A stretch of DNA of 64,000 nucleotides from Mermis nigrescens. Lineage: Eukaryota > Nematoda > Enoplea > Mermithida > Mermithidae. The notes beneath the pieces are model-generated. The model ran no database searches and had not been told where the DNA came from. It saw nothing but the letters and a program-made list of their open reading frames with translations. Every line of letters starts with the position of its first letter. Positions within the stretch are counted from its first letter, which is position 1. The DNA lies in the NCBI GenBank assembly GCA_036768485.1, contig JAVLUZ010000507.1:2506064-2570063 (forward strand). The letters are read 5' to 3'. Both the position numbers and the translations under genes were made by a program. Positions 24,501 through 39,500 of this stretch are shown here, in pieces.

Positions 24501-27500
24501 CGGCAAAGATTTTTCTCGATGTACAAAGCTTTTCAGGACCGTCTCGGTGCGTGTACAAAGATTTTGGTAGACAAAACTGTAAAAAGCTGTGAAATTCCTA
24601 AAAATTTTCGGCGCTTCGCGCCGATATGAGTAATTGTCTCTCCTGGCAGAATTTGCATTTAGAATGGAAAAAGGTCAAATTTTTAGGCGCTTCGCGCCGT
24701 TTTGAGACGATTTTTGGTAATTTTTGGCTGCAAAAACCCAAAAATTAGCTAAAATACACTACCAAAGGTCGAAAAACCCTGTTTTACCACACTAAAATCG
24801 CTACTGTACTATATTATAGTACACAAAAATTTGCATGTACAAAATGTACAAAACCTTTTTGGGAATATCTTTGTACATTTGCAAACGGACCTTGTACAAA
24901 AAACACTCGAAATTGGGAGGGGGTCCCGGCCATTTTTAGCCCGGGAGGGGTACAGTGGTCGCCATGAATGATGTCGCGCCATCACCCTCAGAAATTAATG
25001 GATGGTGCGTCGCGAGCGCCGCGTTACGTCCATCATGCGCCATCATCTCTTTTTTCTATTCAGCGCCATTAACCTCCATCATCCTGTTAATCTGGCGATG
25101 CGGACGGCGCAATTTAGCTATTAATAGCGCCAACAAGGAAGCGCGCACGTGAATGCTGGCGCGCTTCCTTCTTGTTGGTGCTATTAATAGCTAAATTGCG
25201 CAGTCCGCATCGCCAGATTAACGGGGTGATGGAGCTTAATGGCGCTGAATAGAAAAAAGAGATGATGGCACATGATGGACGTAACGCGGCGCTCGCGACG
25301 CCCCATCCATTATAATTCTGAGGGTGATGGCGCGTCATCTTCCATGGCGACCACTGTAAATGACCTCCAATTTATGGCCAAAAAACGCCTCAAAATGGCC
25401 AAAAAATCTAGTTTTTGCCAAAAATCGGTGGATGGGGGTCAAAAGTTTTCTGGCTTTGGGTGGGGGGCTCGAGGGACGTTCGACTTCGGGTAGGGGGATC
25501 CTCCATTCCCTCTGTTACAAGTATGGGCGATTTTGTATATTTTTATTCATATTGACTGTTAATACTATGTGCCGAAAATTTATTTATCCATTTAAGAGGC
25601 TTAATTCGGCTATTGTTTACGATCGCGATTTTAACTACACTTACTTCGGCTTCAAAACATTGGAACGCTCGTATTTGCTCAAAATTGACGGCAAGGGTAT
25701 AATGTAGTATAAATGATTGGCATATTAAGCAAAGGCGGCGATGGATTGCGTCAAAATACAAAAATTCATGTAAATGAAAAATATCGAGATTTAAAAATTT
25801 TTGATAAACAAAACTCGAAATTTAAATCGAAATCGCGGCGCTATTCGGAAAATAAATTGAAAATAAAAATTTTAGAAATCCTTAGAATTATAAAAGCATT
25901 TTAATTTACATTTTTCAAATATCTAATCCGGTCGAAATGTAAAGCCTACAAAATTTTTAATAAAATAAAAGCATCTTAATTTAAAAAAAAACGAAAATCG
26001 AAGGAAAATCTAAGATTATAGTGATTTAGATTGATCAACAAATTGAAATGCGCTCAGAATTCATTTACATCAAATCTACATATCAGCATTATATTAAATT
26101 TTTCGGAAGGCTGAAAAAATACTTTTTCAACCTGAAATTTCACGGTTTGAAGAAGAACCCAAAATTGTCGAGTCTTAGGATGTTGCGTTCTGAATTTTTG
26201 TCAATCGAGTGTATCTTTTATAGGTTTTATTTTCTAATTTTTTGTTTTTTATCGTTTATTCTTATAGAATTGCCATTCGATGCCCACTATTCATAGTAAG
26301 CCCCAGGGAATTTTTTCAGCGCCACCCCACCATACATGTAACGGCTAAAAATGGGGGAGTGACTGTCCTACAATTTTTGGCCAAAAAACACTTAAAACGG
26401 CTAAAAAATCTGATTTTTTCGGCCAAAAATCGGGGATGTCAAAAATTTTCTGGCTTTTTCGGGAGATGGGGGACGGCCGGCTTTGGGCGGGGGATCCCCC
26501 AATCCCCTGTTGCATGTATGCATCCCAACTCCCACTTGCGCGACCGCTAATGGCCAGAAGAGAGCATTTGCACAAAAGGCCTCTCATTAACTCACCAAAA
26601 CAAGTTGCTATTTGGAGGAAGGCAAAATAGTGGAATTTTTGAGCGTTTCTATGCAAGCTCTACGTCATAGTGTAGATAATTTTCAAAGAACATTGTTTTA
26701 CGTTTTTTAAATACCTACCCCAGTTGAAACATTGTTAAAATCTGTTTTTTGTGTTAATTAAGTAAGCGCAGTTTGAGTTAGGTATTAACTTTTGCTTTGG
26801 GGAACCCTTATGCAGTGGTGGATTTATTTTTCTAATGGGGGCGGTACCCCAAATTTTACAAAAACCGTCAAAAATTGCTCTACAAATTTGCCCTTCGTGT
26901 CACGGTTTTTTTTTGTATTCGGCAAAGATTTTTCCCGATGTACAAAGACTTTCGGGAACCGTCTTTGTACATGTGCAGAAAGTTTTGGGAAGACAAAAAC
27001 TGCAAAAAAGGGTTAAAATTCGCGAAAATTTCGGCGCTTCGCGCCGAAATGAGTAATTGTGTGTTCTCTATATCTTTATAATGTCCGAAATTGAATTTTG
27101 AAAGGAAAAATGTCAAATTTTTCGGCGCTCCGCGCCGTTTTGAGACAATTATTAGCGATTTTTGCCCTCAGAAACCCAGAAATCAGCTAAAATACGCTAT
27201 CAAAGGTCGAACAATTCTGCTTTTGCCACACTAAAATCGCTACTGTACCATATTATGGTACCAAAAAATTTGTGTGTACAAAATGTACAAAGACTTTCAG
27301 GGACCATCTTTGTACATGTACTAACGGACCTTGTACAATACAAAACACTGGTGCACAATGAAAAGTATTGTGTGCTTGCAGATGGAATCACATATAACCA
27401 AGTAGTAAGCGCTAAACTGAAATGAAAAAGTCGAAAGCAAAATCGATGCTCATTTTTTCGGACTTGCGGGAAATGACGATCATGTGCACAAGAATTCCGA

Positions 27501-30500
27501 ATCACAGAGCTAACATTTCGAGCAAAGCTAAGCAGGAGTTGGCTGATGATGAAACAAAGAACCGGTGATTGGAAAAGAAAATACATTTTTAGCGCATTTG
27601 GCGCGAAGCACGAAAAATTTTTGGAAACTTGCTCGAAAAACGCTCTAAAAATGCTCAAACTCTTATGCTTTTCATCCAGAAAAGCCTTTGCGCATGCAGG
27701 CGCGTATTTGGGGTTCTGAGTCCGGACCCCCTAAATTCTGAAAAATCGGAAAAAATAGGACTTTTTGAACGTTATTTTGTGCTATTTTTGGCTTTTTTGG
27801 GCTTAGTCCTCCTCAAAAATTGGTGTTGGTCCCCTTAAAATAGGGCGGCCAGCTACGTGCCTGTGTGCATGGCGCTAATGCCCAAAATTTTCCGTTAGCG
27901 CATGACCGGTTTCCGTCGCCACGTGCTAAAAAAATCCGTGGAAGCCTCAAGTTATGGTATATTTTTATAACTTCTCAACCTTTTTCAGTATTTTACAGTT
28001 TGAATGAGAAATTCGAAGGCCGGTTTTGCCCCCTGAAAGTCGTTGGCTAATCGCATGACCTCTGAACTTTCGCTCATATCTCATACTTCGGATTTTGTTA
28101 GACTTTTTGTTTTCTAAGGAAAAATTAGCTTTTCTGTTTTTTATCTAAATTACGCACGGCAATCAGTTGTTTACGATTTTAATTATTTAATCGTTCATAC
28201 TGTAGCTGCTTCGCGTTTTTAACAGTGGCCGAACGACCGCAGCATTTGTTGATGAGAGTTGCGGTGGGAATACATGGCGAAGATATTGACTCGGTTTTAG
28301 AGGTAAAGATCACACATGCTACTAGGGATTAGGGGTATCATCCCCTACCATACATGATCTTGGGGGGTTTGGAAGGTTTTACCCCCCCCCTAGAAAAATT
28401 TTCCCACTCCCCGCAAAAAATTTTTTACATCCCCAGAATTGGCGATTTTTTGAAAGTTCCCAAAAATTTTCTAACAATTTGTAGAAGTGATGCTTTTTTA
28501 AGCGTTTTTAGCTATCTATTTGCCCAAAAGTGCCAAATTTTCTCGTCGCTTCGCGCCATTATACTCATGTTTTGACTATATTTTGTTCAATTTGTTCCGA
28601 CTTTATTTATTTTTTCGAAATTTTTTTATTTCTATTTTATGCTTTAGAAAGATAGAGCATCGTCAGAAACGCTGAAGACAATGTTTTTGACGCGTACTCA
28701 CCATTTTTGGACCCAAAAAGGCACTTTACAATTTCACTCCCCACAGAATTTCCATGCTGTGCATGTGTGCCTCCTGCCTGGACTTTTGAAAGCTATACCC
28801 CCTCAGGCATAGGTGCACAAGGTCAGGGTCGGCAGGGGCGTGAAATGCCAAAAATCTAAAACAGTAAATTTAACGTTCACGATTTTTTTTTGCTGTTTTA
28901 ATGATCAAAATGGTCAAAATAGCCTATAAAACGTTTTTTCGTGTTAATAACACATTTTAAAAGCATTTTTAGTCCATTTTGACTGCATTATATCACTTTT
29001 AACACTATAAAATGCAAAAATTTATCAATTTTGGGCGCTTTTCGAGTAAAAAGTACTTAAAAGTACTAATCTGGCGCTAAGCGCCGGAAAAATTTTGACA
29101 TTTTTACTGATTTTGATGTCAAAAATGATGCAGAACAAGACCTGTTTGCTCAAAATCGCCGGACAGTACCGGTCTAGCTGACCCCTCAGGGGGTAATACC
29201 CTTCACCCCTATGTGCATGTGTGCCCTCAGGCCATTTAGGGACCAAACCTATTGCTTAAACTACGGAAAAGCGTCAATCGACGTCAAACAGTAGAATTTT
29301 AAGTACAAATACTTGTTTTTTCGAGTAATAGAATTTCAAATATGGAAAACTGCGTTTTCAAGTACTTTTTGTCCCATTCTGACTAGTTTCGTCACTCTTG
29401 TAAGTAAAACATATGTATAAGAATTTATGGAAAATTATGACCTTTCAGATCATTTTAAGTTCATTCTATGTATAGGTATTTTATGGGTAAACAAATCAGA
29501 AACGTATTATTCGGTGCGAAGCGCCGAAAAAATTTAAATATCTTCGCTGCTTTTGTACTTAAAAATCATGCAGAAAATGTTTGATAGCTCAAAATCGTCT
29601 GACGGTGATTCAAGTCTCGGACCCTGAGGTTAGGGCAATATCCCCCCTCACCCCCTATGGGAATGTGTGGTGTAAAGTAATATGAGGCAGGCAGGCACGT
29701 AGCTGGCCGCCCTATTTTAAGGGGGACCAACACCAATTTTTTGGTGGGGGCTAAGCCCAAAAAGGCCAAAAATAGCACAAAACTGCGTTTAAGAAGTCAT
29801 ATTCCGATTTTCAGAATTTCGGGATGGGAGTTCCGAACCCCCATTCCCCCAGAGATACGTACCTGGAGGCAGGAACAGGTACATTCAGTGGAAAACAATA
29901 GTTTTGTTCTTACTGAATCGAGAGACTTACATATATAATTAATTCTCTTTATACAGCTTTTACGGGATAGAAAGCTTTAGTTTTATGAGATCCATATGCA
30001 CTATTCGTGACCAGACATGCGCAGCATGGGAATTCTGGGAGGGGTGAAATTCTGAACTGCCTCTTCTAAGCCCAAAAATAGCGGATACATCGATAGAAAC
30101 GTTCGTTTTGTGGCAGTTTCTGATCGATTTATTTTATCATATTTCTAGAGCATGAAAACACTTTGAAAAATTCGAAAAAATCAGAAGAATGTGTACAAAT
30201 TGAACAAAATATCGTCAAAAAATTAATTTGATACTTTCGAGCGAATATGTAGATAGCGAAAAACGCTTAAAACGGCACCTTTTCTATAAGTTTTGTGGAA
30301 AGTTTTGGAATATCGCCAATTTAGCGGTAAAGGGGGTGAAAAAAATTTCTGAGGGAGGGGGTGAAAGCTTTCTGTTGGGGGGGGGTTAAACCCCTAAGAT
30401 GATGCATGTGTGTAACTGCTTGAAATAGCATAAGCAACATTTTTTATATTATGTACGTATTTCGATCTTTTTGTCCCAGCAAAGAGTCTAGTGCTCTTTA

Positions 30501-33500
30501 AAAGATTTATAAAACTTAATGTGTTCTGAATCCCAATGACTTCACGGTTTTTACCTCTACGTGTGTACGCATGGTATAAAATTGGCAACCGGCCAATTAT
30601 AATTTGAAAAATTTTATATTTATTATTAAAATAGTTTTCACTATTTAATACCAAATATATGCATAAGATATAGAATATTAAAAATATATGAAATATATTA
30701 TATATAAAATTTTTAAAATTATTTGTTAAATATTTGCGCCGTTGTACAATCAAGACTTACAATCTAATGTCGGAAAAATGGTTTACTCACGCTTCGCCAA
30801 CTTTATTCAATGCTGGTACGTGCCGACCGCAATTGAGTAGTTGTTTTTTGCTCACGATGCAAGACGACAGCATTGACGGTAAAAGTCTTATATATTCATT
30901 TATTTACTGTAGCATAAATAAAACGAAAATAAAATATAATGTAAAGTGTAAAGGATGTAATGCGGGGTTTGTAAGAAAATGGAATAATGTTACTTGAAAA
31001 GAAAACTATACGAGGTTTTTGAGAAAATAAAGAATATAAAGTGTAAGGCATACGTGTACCGGCTGAAAATTGGGGGTCCCCACCATTTTTAGGGGGGGGG
31101 GCTGACTTCCAATTTTTTCGGCCTAAAAACACGTAAAACATTCAAAAAATTTGATTTTCCAAAAAATTTGGGAGGTCAAAATTTTTTTGGCTTTGGGGGG
31201 ATGATGGGTACGGCCGACCTTGGGTGGGGCGGATCCCCTTCCCCCATCCCCTGTTATTTGTATGGTGTAAGGTATGCAATACGAGCGTTTGTATGAAAAT
31301 ACATAAATATTATAAAGTGTAAAGTTATGTATGCAATACGAAATTTGTAGAAAAAATAAAATAATCGAAAAGTGTTGAGTAATACGAGGGGTGCAGAAAA
31401 ATAAATCATCTAAAGCATGAGGTACGCAATACGAGGTTTGTAGAGCGTAAAGTATGTAATATGAGATATGTAATAAAACTAAGTAACTAATTGATTAAAA
31501 GTGTAGTATATTAAGAGTTCAGCAAAAACTAAATACATACATATGTATGATCTATGGTCTAAAGTATGTTACACAATGTTTGTATGGGAATAAAAGAATG
31601 AAAAGTGTAAAGTATGTAATGAAATGAAATAATGTAAAGTCTTAAGTATTTAATACGAGGTTTGAAGGGAGATTTTTGGTAATGCTATATCCGTTCCAGG
31701 CATTTACGACACTTTAAAGCAATGCGCTGTTATTTCGAAAAATGCAGGCGGTATCGGATTAAACGTTCACTGCATTCGGGCGACTGGCAGTTACATTTCC
31801 GGAGTAAGCGTTCTTTGTTTTTGTCTAAACTACTAACTTTAAATTCACTTTCCTTGTTAGTACAAAAATCTCTATGTTTTTCATTGTGTACTCTTTACAA
31901 TTCAAATTTGATCGTATAGTCTGACTTTATCGGCGTTCAATAGTCTACGCAGATTGGCTATAAATACATAGTGGTAGTTGAGCATGCGCTGATGGACCGT
32001 GTACAAAGCTATAGCCTGCGGTTAAGTCACAGGCAGTGCATAAGCATAGCCATGCTCGGATAGTCTCATGAAAAGAACATTACGTAATGCGCTAACGCGC
32101 TGCCTATGATTGTGTTGGTTTTATCAAGCTATGTTACTGAGTTGTAATTATACAACCAGAATGTAAATTTTGCAATGTCTTTAAGACAAACGGCGTGTCG
32201 AATGGCCTTATGCCTATGTTACGAGTCTACAATAATACTGCCAGATATGTGGATCAAGGAGGAAACAAAGTAAGTTTTACACACTATCGATCGTGTGTAC
32301 TCTAGATAAAGGTCCTGCATATCATTAGAATCATACTAGAAATTGAGAAGACAATTCAATAATTTATATATACATATATTGCTGATTTAGTAAATGATTT
32401 GGTAAAAATTAGTGTAAACAAGTTTAAACTTGTTTTCGCTCTCCGTTCGCTGCACGTAATTGAAGGAATTCATTTGCTAAACATGTATAAACATTTATGT
32501 ATTAATTTCATAGCACTGACGTCGAACTTCGCGAAAAGCGTCCATATGTAATTTGTCAAGAAATTTATAAGCAAGTCCGCGAAATAACCGTACGTTGGGT
32601 GTAAACAAAAATTTGTGATCGTGGTGACATTTCTGCTTCCTGTCCCAAAATTCAAGGTCTAATTCTCCCTGTTAAAATTTGGCATAATTACGTATGTACA
32701 TACTTCCTATTTTACGGCATCGATCAGTTACATTGAATACCTCAAATTTAGAAGTTGCTGATGGCGAAGTGTAAAGTGTAAAGTCCATCAATCGCGCAGT
32801 GAAGTCGGTCGAAAGAATAGTAATGCGTAAAGCCTTCTTAATGCAATATAAAGCAAAGTCGTGTAAAGTGAGCAAAGTACGGGCAATATGCAGAGTGAGG
32901 CGTAAGTGTTGAGTAACATAAGTTAATTGTCGTGTAGTGTAAAGTACGCTTACTACTCCATACTCGTATATATGAGCTCGCAACAGAGTAGAGTTATTTA
33001 TAATACAAATTTCATCGATTCATAGAAGGCGTGGTTTCACTTTTTTATCGTCAACAGAGGCCCGGCGCCTTCGCCATTTATTTGGAACCGTGGCACGCGG
33101 ACATTTTCGACTTTTTGGATTTGAGAAAAAACACGGGCAAAGAGGAGAACAGGGCTCGCGATCTCTTCTACGCCCTGTGGATCCCCGATTTATTTATGAG
33201 ACGAGTCCAGGACGACGACGATTGGTGCCTGATGTGTCCTCACGAATGTCCAAATTTATTCGAAGTTTGGGGGGCGGAATTCGATGAATTGTACACTGGG
33301 TGTGTAAAGCGCTCAGTACCATTAGACAACTAAAAACTTACTTTTTTATTCATAGAGTTTAAACTCAATTTACATATACATATGTATATGTAGTACCGTT
33401 TTTACTCCTCATCTGATTTTTTGAGTCAAACAAAACTTTCTTCTTAAACTTTTCACCGTGTTCTTTACCTATGTGAACTTTTTCCTTTGCTTTTTTTACT

Positions 33501-36500
33501 TTTTGGTTTACACTTTCTCTGCCATATTTGTCAAGATGTAGAACGTTCGATTATATACTCGGACAATTATCGAAAATATGATATTATATTTTTAGACAAA
33601 AATGGCAAAAACGCCCGCGAGTATGTATGATAATTTTGTTAGTTCAATGGTTTAAAGTTTAAAGAAAAAGAAGAAATAATGCTTTAGATGCTCGAGTTTT
33701 GCCCATAAATGTAGAATCATACGTGTACTAGCATCAAAATTTCGAGATGGGGTAGTCGATCACTTGACAGTGCGGAAAGGATCGTCAACGTTCGGCAATA
33801 AAATGTCAAAAGGCGCCTGAAAATGGCCAAATCGGTTTTCGACAAAAATTGGGATGAGGAGCCTAAAATTTTCGACTTTGGGGTCTAGCAACCGACTTTG
33901 GCTGAGGATCTCCTCCCATACCGTAGGTGGCCGGCACCAAAGTTCTGGGGAGATGCAAGAATTTTTCAATGGTCAAAAAATGGCGTTAAAAATGGTGGCA
34001 TGGCGAAAAAATACCATTTTTTAACGTTTCTCATCAAGCACTATCCATTGGCATCAAACAATTGCGAAAAAAACGAAAACATTTCCAAAAATGGAATTCT
34101 AGGACGTATTTTGGTTTTTGGGGGGCATTTTGGTTTCTCGGGGGTTTAATAGCCCTAAACCCTCATGCGGGTATGCCTCAAACAAAGTTAGCATTTGAAG
34201 GCTTACTATACTTGAACCAAATAATAATATCAGATAATAATATGACATGATTATATGCATTTGAAGATCAGCAATCAAGAGCTTGCAACAGTATCTATTT
34301 CAGGTCAGACACTACAGTAATAAGCTTACTATGAGCACTGTCAATCACAAAGTAGGTATTGATCACTCAAAAAAGTGCTTCATACACTTTTAAGTTTGTT
34401 GAGCGAATCTCAGGAACCATTGCTTCAATTTTAACAAACAGTTGTTTTAGATGGAAAATTTTGGGACGCGACAATTTTGCCGAAAAAATTAGAATTTAAC
34501 ACTGTAGCCTGTCGCATCTTGAAAAATAGCGAAACTGGCTTATGCTCCCATTTACTTTGTTCTGTATGTAGAAAGTTCGGTAGTAGCAGCATCGATTGCC
34601 AGTATTTAGATGGGCTCTCTTGTGCGATAAGGCGCGATTAAACGAGAGTTCGCTCGTTCTTGCAGGCTGCTTAACACAAATTGCGCTCGCGGAGGCACTA
34701 TATTGGCAAAATAATACTGTAAGCTGTAGCTGTCTAACTACTTCACATAATGTAGATGATTACGCGCATGTTGGAAAGTGCAAAGCAAGAGCTTTCAAAT
34801 GATTACCTATCTGTTATGATTTGACTAAGTATGATAAAAGTTCAGTATGGCGCCATTTTAGTTACTGTGATGAAAAACGTGCGTTTATACATTATGATTT
34901 ATAAATCTTAATTGCTTCGGGATGGTCAGGATTGCTTTCTGTAAAAAGACAGAAAATTTGATGCTCTTTCGATCATATAGTTTTGGAGAATGGCTTCCTG
35001 AGCTTTTATGATCTTGGCATTCTAAACTGAAAAAAATATTTGTTAAATTGAAAACGATGTCAAAAAATGTTTGACAAAAATCGGGACGCGGACCTTTAGT
35101 TTGATGTATTGTACTATTGGAATATATTTTAAAGAATGACTTCCTGTAGCTTTTTTAATCTTAGCATTTTAAACTGGGAAATAATTGATGTTAAATTGAA
35201 AACGATGTTTAAAGAAATGTTTAAAAAATCATACACGCGAGCCCCTGATGCATGTATTGTACTCAATGTTTTAAGCTACGAATCGGCGGGTAAATACCGT
35301 AAGAAATTGAAAGCTCGTCAAGTGTGGCGAGCCATTTTGGAGGCGCAAATCGAAACCGGAAATCCGTTTATGCTTTACAAGGACGCTTGCAACGCCAAAT
35401 CGAACCAAAAAAACGTCGGTACGATCAAATGCTCGAACTTGTGTACCGAGATCGTCGAATATTCGTCGCCCGACGAAGTATTGTTTACACTTTCTTCGCT
35501 GTCTTTACACTTTATTTTTATCCTAATTTTGTAGAATAATTTTATTACAGTACTCGCCACAGAAAGCTGACGCCTTGTAGATTAATGTTGATAATGCATC
35601 GGGAGCGCCGCGCTTTGTCCATTATTCTGTCTGTATCAACCTATTTTTATTATACATAGATATTATTCTCTGCATGCCGTTAATCGGCGAAGCAGACGGA
35701 GCAACTTAGCTGTTGTAGCATCAGAAAATGAAGCGCGCACGTGAATGGCATTGAACGCGCATGTGAATAGCCGTTGGAAGCGTACATGTTCCAACGCCAT
35801 TAAAGTGCGCATTTTTCCAGATGCTATTTAGCTAAATCGGCGTCTGCGTCGCGATTAACGGCATGTTGAGAATAATATCCTATAGGGGCGTTAACAAGTT
35901 AATACAAAAAGTGGGCAGAACGCAGCGCTCGCGACGCATTATGTATCTAGCTAATCTTACAATAATGTGTGCCAGCTTTCATGACGACACTGTAAAGCGT
36001 TATGAAATATCGCTACGCAAATTTAAACTTTTAGCCTCGTATAACAGTTTTTGCACGATAAGTCGTGTTTACTGTTGGGCCATCGCAGCCCTACGCTAAA
36101 TCACGCGACCAGCGATAGGTATACTGTAGGCCTATCGGTTGGTGATTGTTGAAAGTGACTCCACTTCTTTTGATTCCAGTCATGGATGCTGTCTTGCACA
36201 CTTGTTGAAGTAAAGTGTAAAGTATAATTAAACCGAAAAACGATGTCTGTCGTCCTTGTTAATATTCGGCTTTTCCCCTGTATTACAGTACTGCAGTTCT
36301 TTACACCAAGTGGTTGTCGCCACAAATAAAAAATACGATTAAAATTAGATTGATGAGCGAACTTATGCTCAGTGTAAACTAAGTCCGCGTATGCTGGAAA
36401 TACTATATAAAGTAGTTTAAATTAAAAAGTTTTTACAAGTCAACTCAGCTACAATGTAAGATTTTACAATTCAATTGAAGTTTTTACAATTCTGTCTAGT

Positions 36501-39500
36501 TCATACATAGTTCACAATTCTGTTTAACATTAGTGTCAAATAAAAATTAATTAATTGAATTAATTTTTTAAATCAGTGAATTAAATAATTAACTTCTAAC
36601 CCTTCATTAAAATTAAAACTAAAATAAGTTATTAAAATTATATTAATTGAAGTAAATTCCGAATTGTGTAGTATTAATCGTTAGAATGTAAGTAGTGTAA
36701 AGTCGTGTACATTCCATTTCGTTTACTTGGCTTAAACTTTTAAAATCACGCTTTACACTCGGTTCGTCGAACAGATCGCCGTCTGCAATTTGGCCTCAAT
36801 CGCCGTAAATATGTTCGTTGACGTTACGGAGAAGAAATTCGACTTTAAAAAATTGCATTACGTCACTAAAGTCGTTACGAAAAATTTGAATAAGATTATC
36901 GACGTTAATTTCTACCCTCTGCCACAAGTAATGAATTTTTTGGCAAAAAAATTGTCCGTTTTAAAATTTGCGTGAGATTATAGTTTAAAGTTGTAGCGGT
37001 GTAAACCGCTTTGTTGTCTTTTGAAATGGTGAAAAATAGTTTACACTGTCGGGATGTGTTTAAAGCGTTATTCCAATCGTTTTCAGTTATTACGCAAATT
37101 TTTCATTTAATTTATTACATATATAAATATCCATTAATACTGTAGCTTTTCTACGCCATTGTCTTGGAATTTAGGCGAAATGGATTAACCCTCGACTTGA
37201 ATAGTTCGTAAATTCAATTCATTAAGTAAATAAAATTCAAATACATGGAATAAATTTAGTTAAATAAACGAATAGTCAATTATCATTAGATATTAGCTGA
37301 TCTTTTTATTATAACTTTAAATTTTTGGATTTTTTCAAATTTCAGCTATCCTAGAAATTTTTTATTCTTTCAAACTTCCGTTTCTTCTCCTAATATTAAA
37401 AATTGAATGTTTTATCATTTTTTTCTCCTAATAAAGTGGTTTACTTTGTTTAAATTCGGCGAAGTCGTGATTTCACAAGACGCGCGATGCTTATTGCAAT
37501 TTTTTGAAGCTTCAATGCTACAATGATAAATTACTGGAGGTTGTATCAGAAATTACAAGAAAAACATGATTTTCGGATGGAGCTTGAGAAGATGGTCCGA
37601 AAAATTTTAAATTTCAACATTTTGAACACTGCTAACAAGCCTTGAGTCTGGCTAGGGATTGTTCGGTGTATGTTATAACATTGGAACCCGTTGTACGTTT
37701 TCTCATGCATGTAACAGGGAGGTTAGGGATCCACCCCACCCAAGTCGGTCTCCTCTTCCCCAAATTCATAAAATTGTTGACCCCCTCCCCAATTTTTTGG
37801 CTAAAACTTGCTTTTTGGCTCATTTTTACGTTTTTTTGCTATTTTCGGTCGAAAATTGGAGATCCTTTACCCCCCCCCCCCCAATAAAGTTATCGATGGC
37901 CCCTAATCAATATTTTAGACTATTACATTTCTGGTTTTAACATTGATGAGTTGTTCAAATTTCGTGTCGAGAACTGTATACACGTTGGCATGAAAGAGTC
38001 TGGACCCCCGCCCAACCTCTGAATCCAAAAGGCCCAACCAAAATTTACAAGTCCCCAGGATTGGCTTTTGAAAATTTCTTTTTTTGTGATTTTTTGCGTC
38101 ATCGGTTTGAGCTAGCGATAAACTATGGAAACGGGCGTTTTTTATCCTGGAGCCAAATTTCGACCCTCGTTTGACCTTTGAAAATTATCGGATCCACCTC
38201 AGAGCCTCCGGGCGTCAGGCACGTAGCTGACCGTCCTGTTTTGGGGGACCGAGACCAATTTTTCGGGGGACTTAGCCCAAAAGGGTCAAAAATAGCACAA
38301 AATAACGTTTAAAAAGTCCTACTATTTCTAAATTTGGGGGCTTCGAATCCCCCACCCACGCCCCCCAGAGATAAGTGCTTGCCAGGCGGCAGATATGTAC
38401 ATACATTCTCATAGATGTGTGGGATAACCCCTTCAAGATCCGGGACACCATCGGGCCATTTTTAGTTATTTGACATTTTCTGCATGATTTTTAGGGGTCA
38501 AAGTAGTGAAGATATCAAAATGGCAAATTGGAGCCCAAAAAGTCTAAATTCAGAATGACTGCTTCCGAATTTCGATATTTCAGCATACGTACATTAGTAT
38601 TGGGGGTTTTTGTGGTTTTCCTTCCGCTCCCCCAGAATTTGCGATCCTTTAATGAAATTAGTAGAAAAGTTGCCCTTTTAGGCGTTTTCAGCGATCTTCC
38701 GACTCAAACGTATTAAATTTATCAAATTATAAAATTATCTCAAATTATTTTCAAGAGTTATCTTATTATTATTAGAGACTGGATTTTTGCGTGCGAAAAA
38801 TCATCGATTTCGTGCAAGGTGGTGCGCAAATAAAGGGGCGATTGCGTGCTAAATTGCGTGGAAAAATTCATGCATTATGTAGTGTTCCACCTAAGTATCC
38901 TCACATACATACATGCACAGCATGGGAATTCCGGGGTGGACACCTAAAGTGCCTTTTTTGGGCCCAAAAATGGCCGGTGCGCGTTAAAAAACATCGTTTT
39001 TCGGCGTTTCTGACGATACTCTATCCTTCTAGAGCATAAAATCAGGAAAATTTTCGGAAACAGTCGAATAAATTTACCAATATATCGCTTAAAACATGAA
39101 TATATGGCGCGAAGCGCCGAAAATTTGGCGATTTTGAGCAAATAGATAGCCAAGAACCCTTAAAAAAGACTTTTTCTACCAATTTTCAGGTTAGTTTAGG
39201 AAACTTTTGAAAAATAGCTAATTCTGGGGGGGGGGGTGAAAAATTTTTGCGGGGGGTGGGGGTGAAAACGATTCTGTGGGGGTGAAACCATCATTCCCCA
39301 AGATCTTGTATGATCCTCACTGTTTCTGTCATAATAACTCCGCTAATTCTTAATATTTTTGGATGATTTTTGGACATTGTTGTAAGGTCCAATAGAAAAC
39401 TGTATGACAAGGTTTGGTTGCGTTTGCTTGTTCACAGTATAAGCTACAGGAATTTGGGTAAAGCATAGTTTTTACAGGCGGTCTCACCTGAGTATCCGAA

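Noticed and set aside
25360..25707. 115-codon ORF over RRM1 exon 4
   Set aside because: Only the part from 25597 to 25696 is conserved; the upstream part is a family C repeat.
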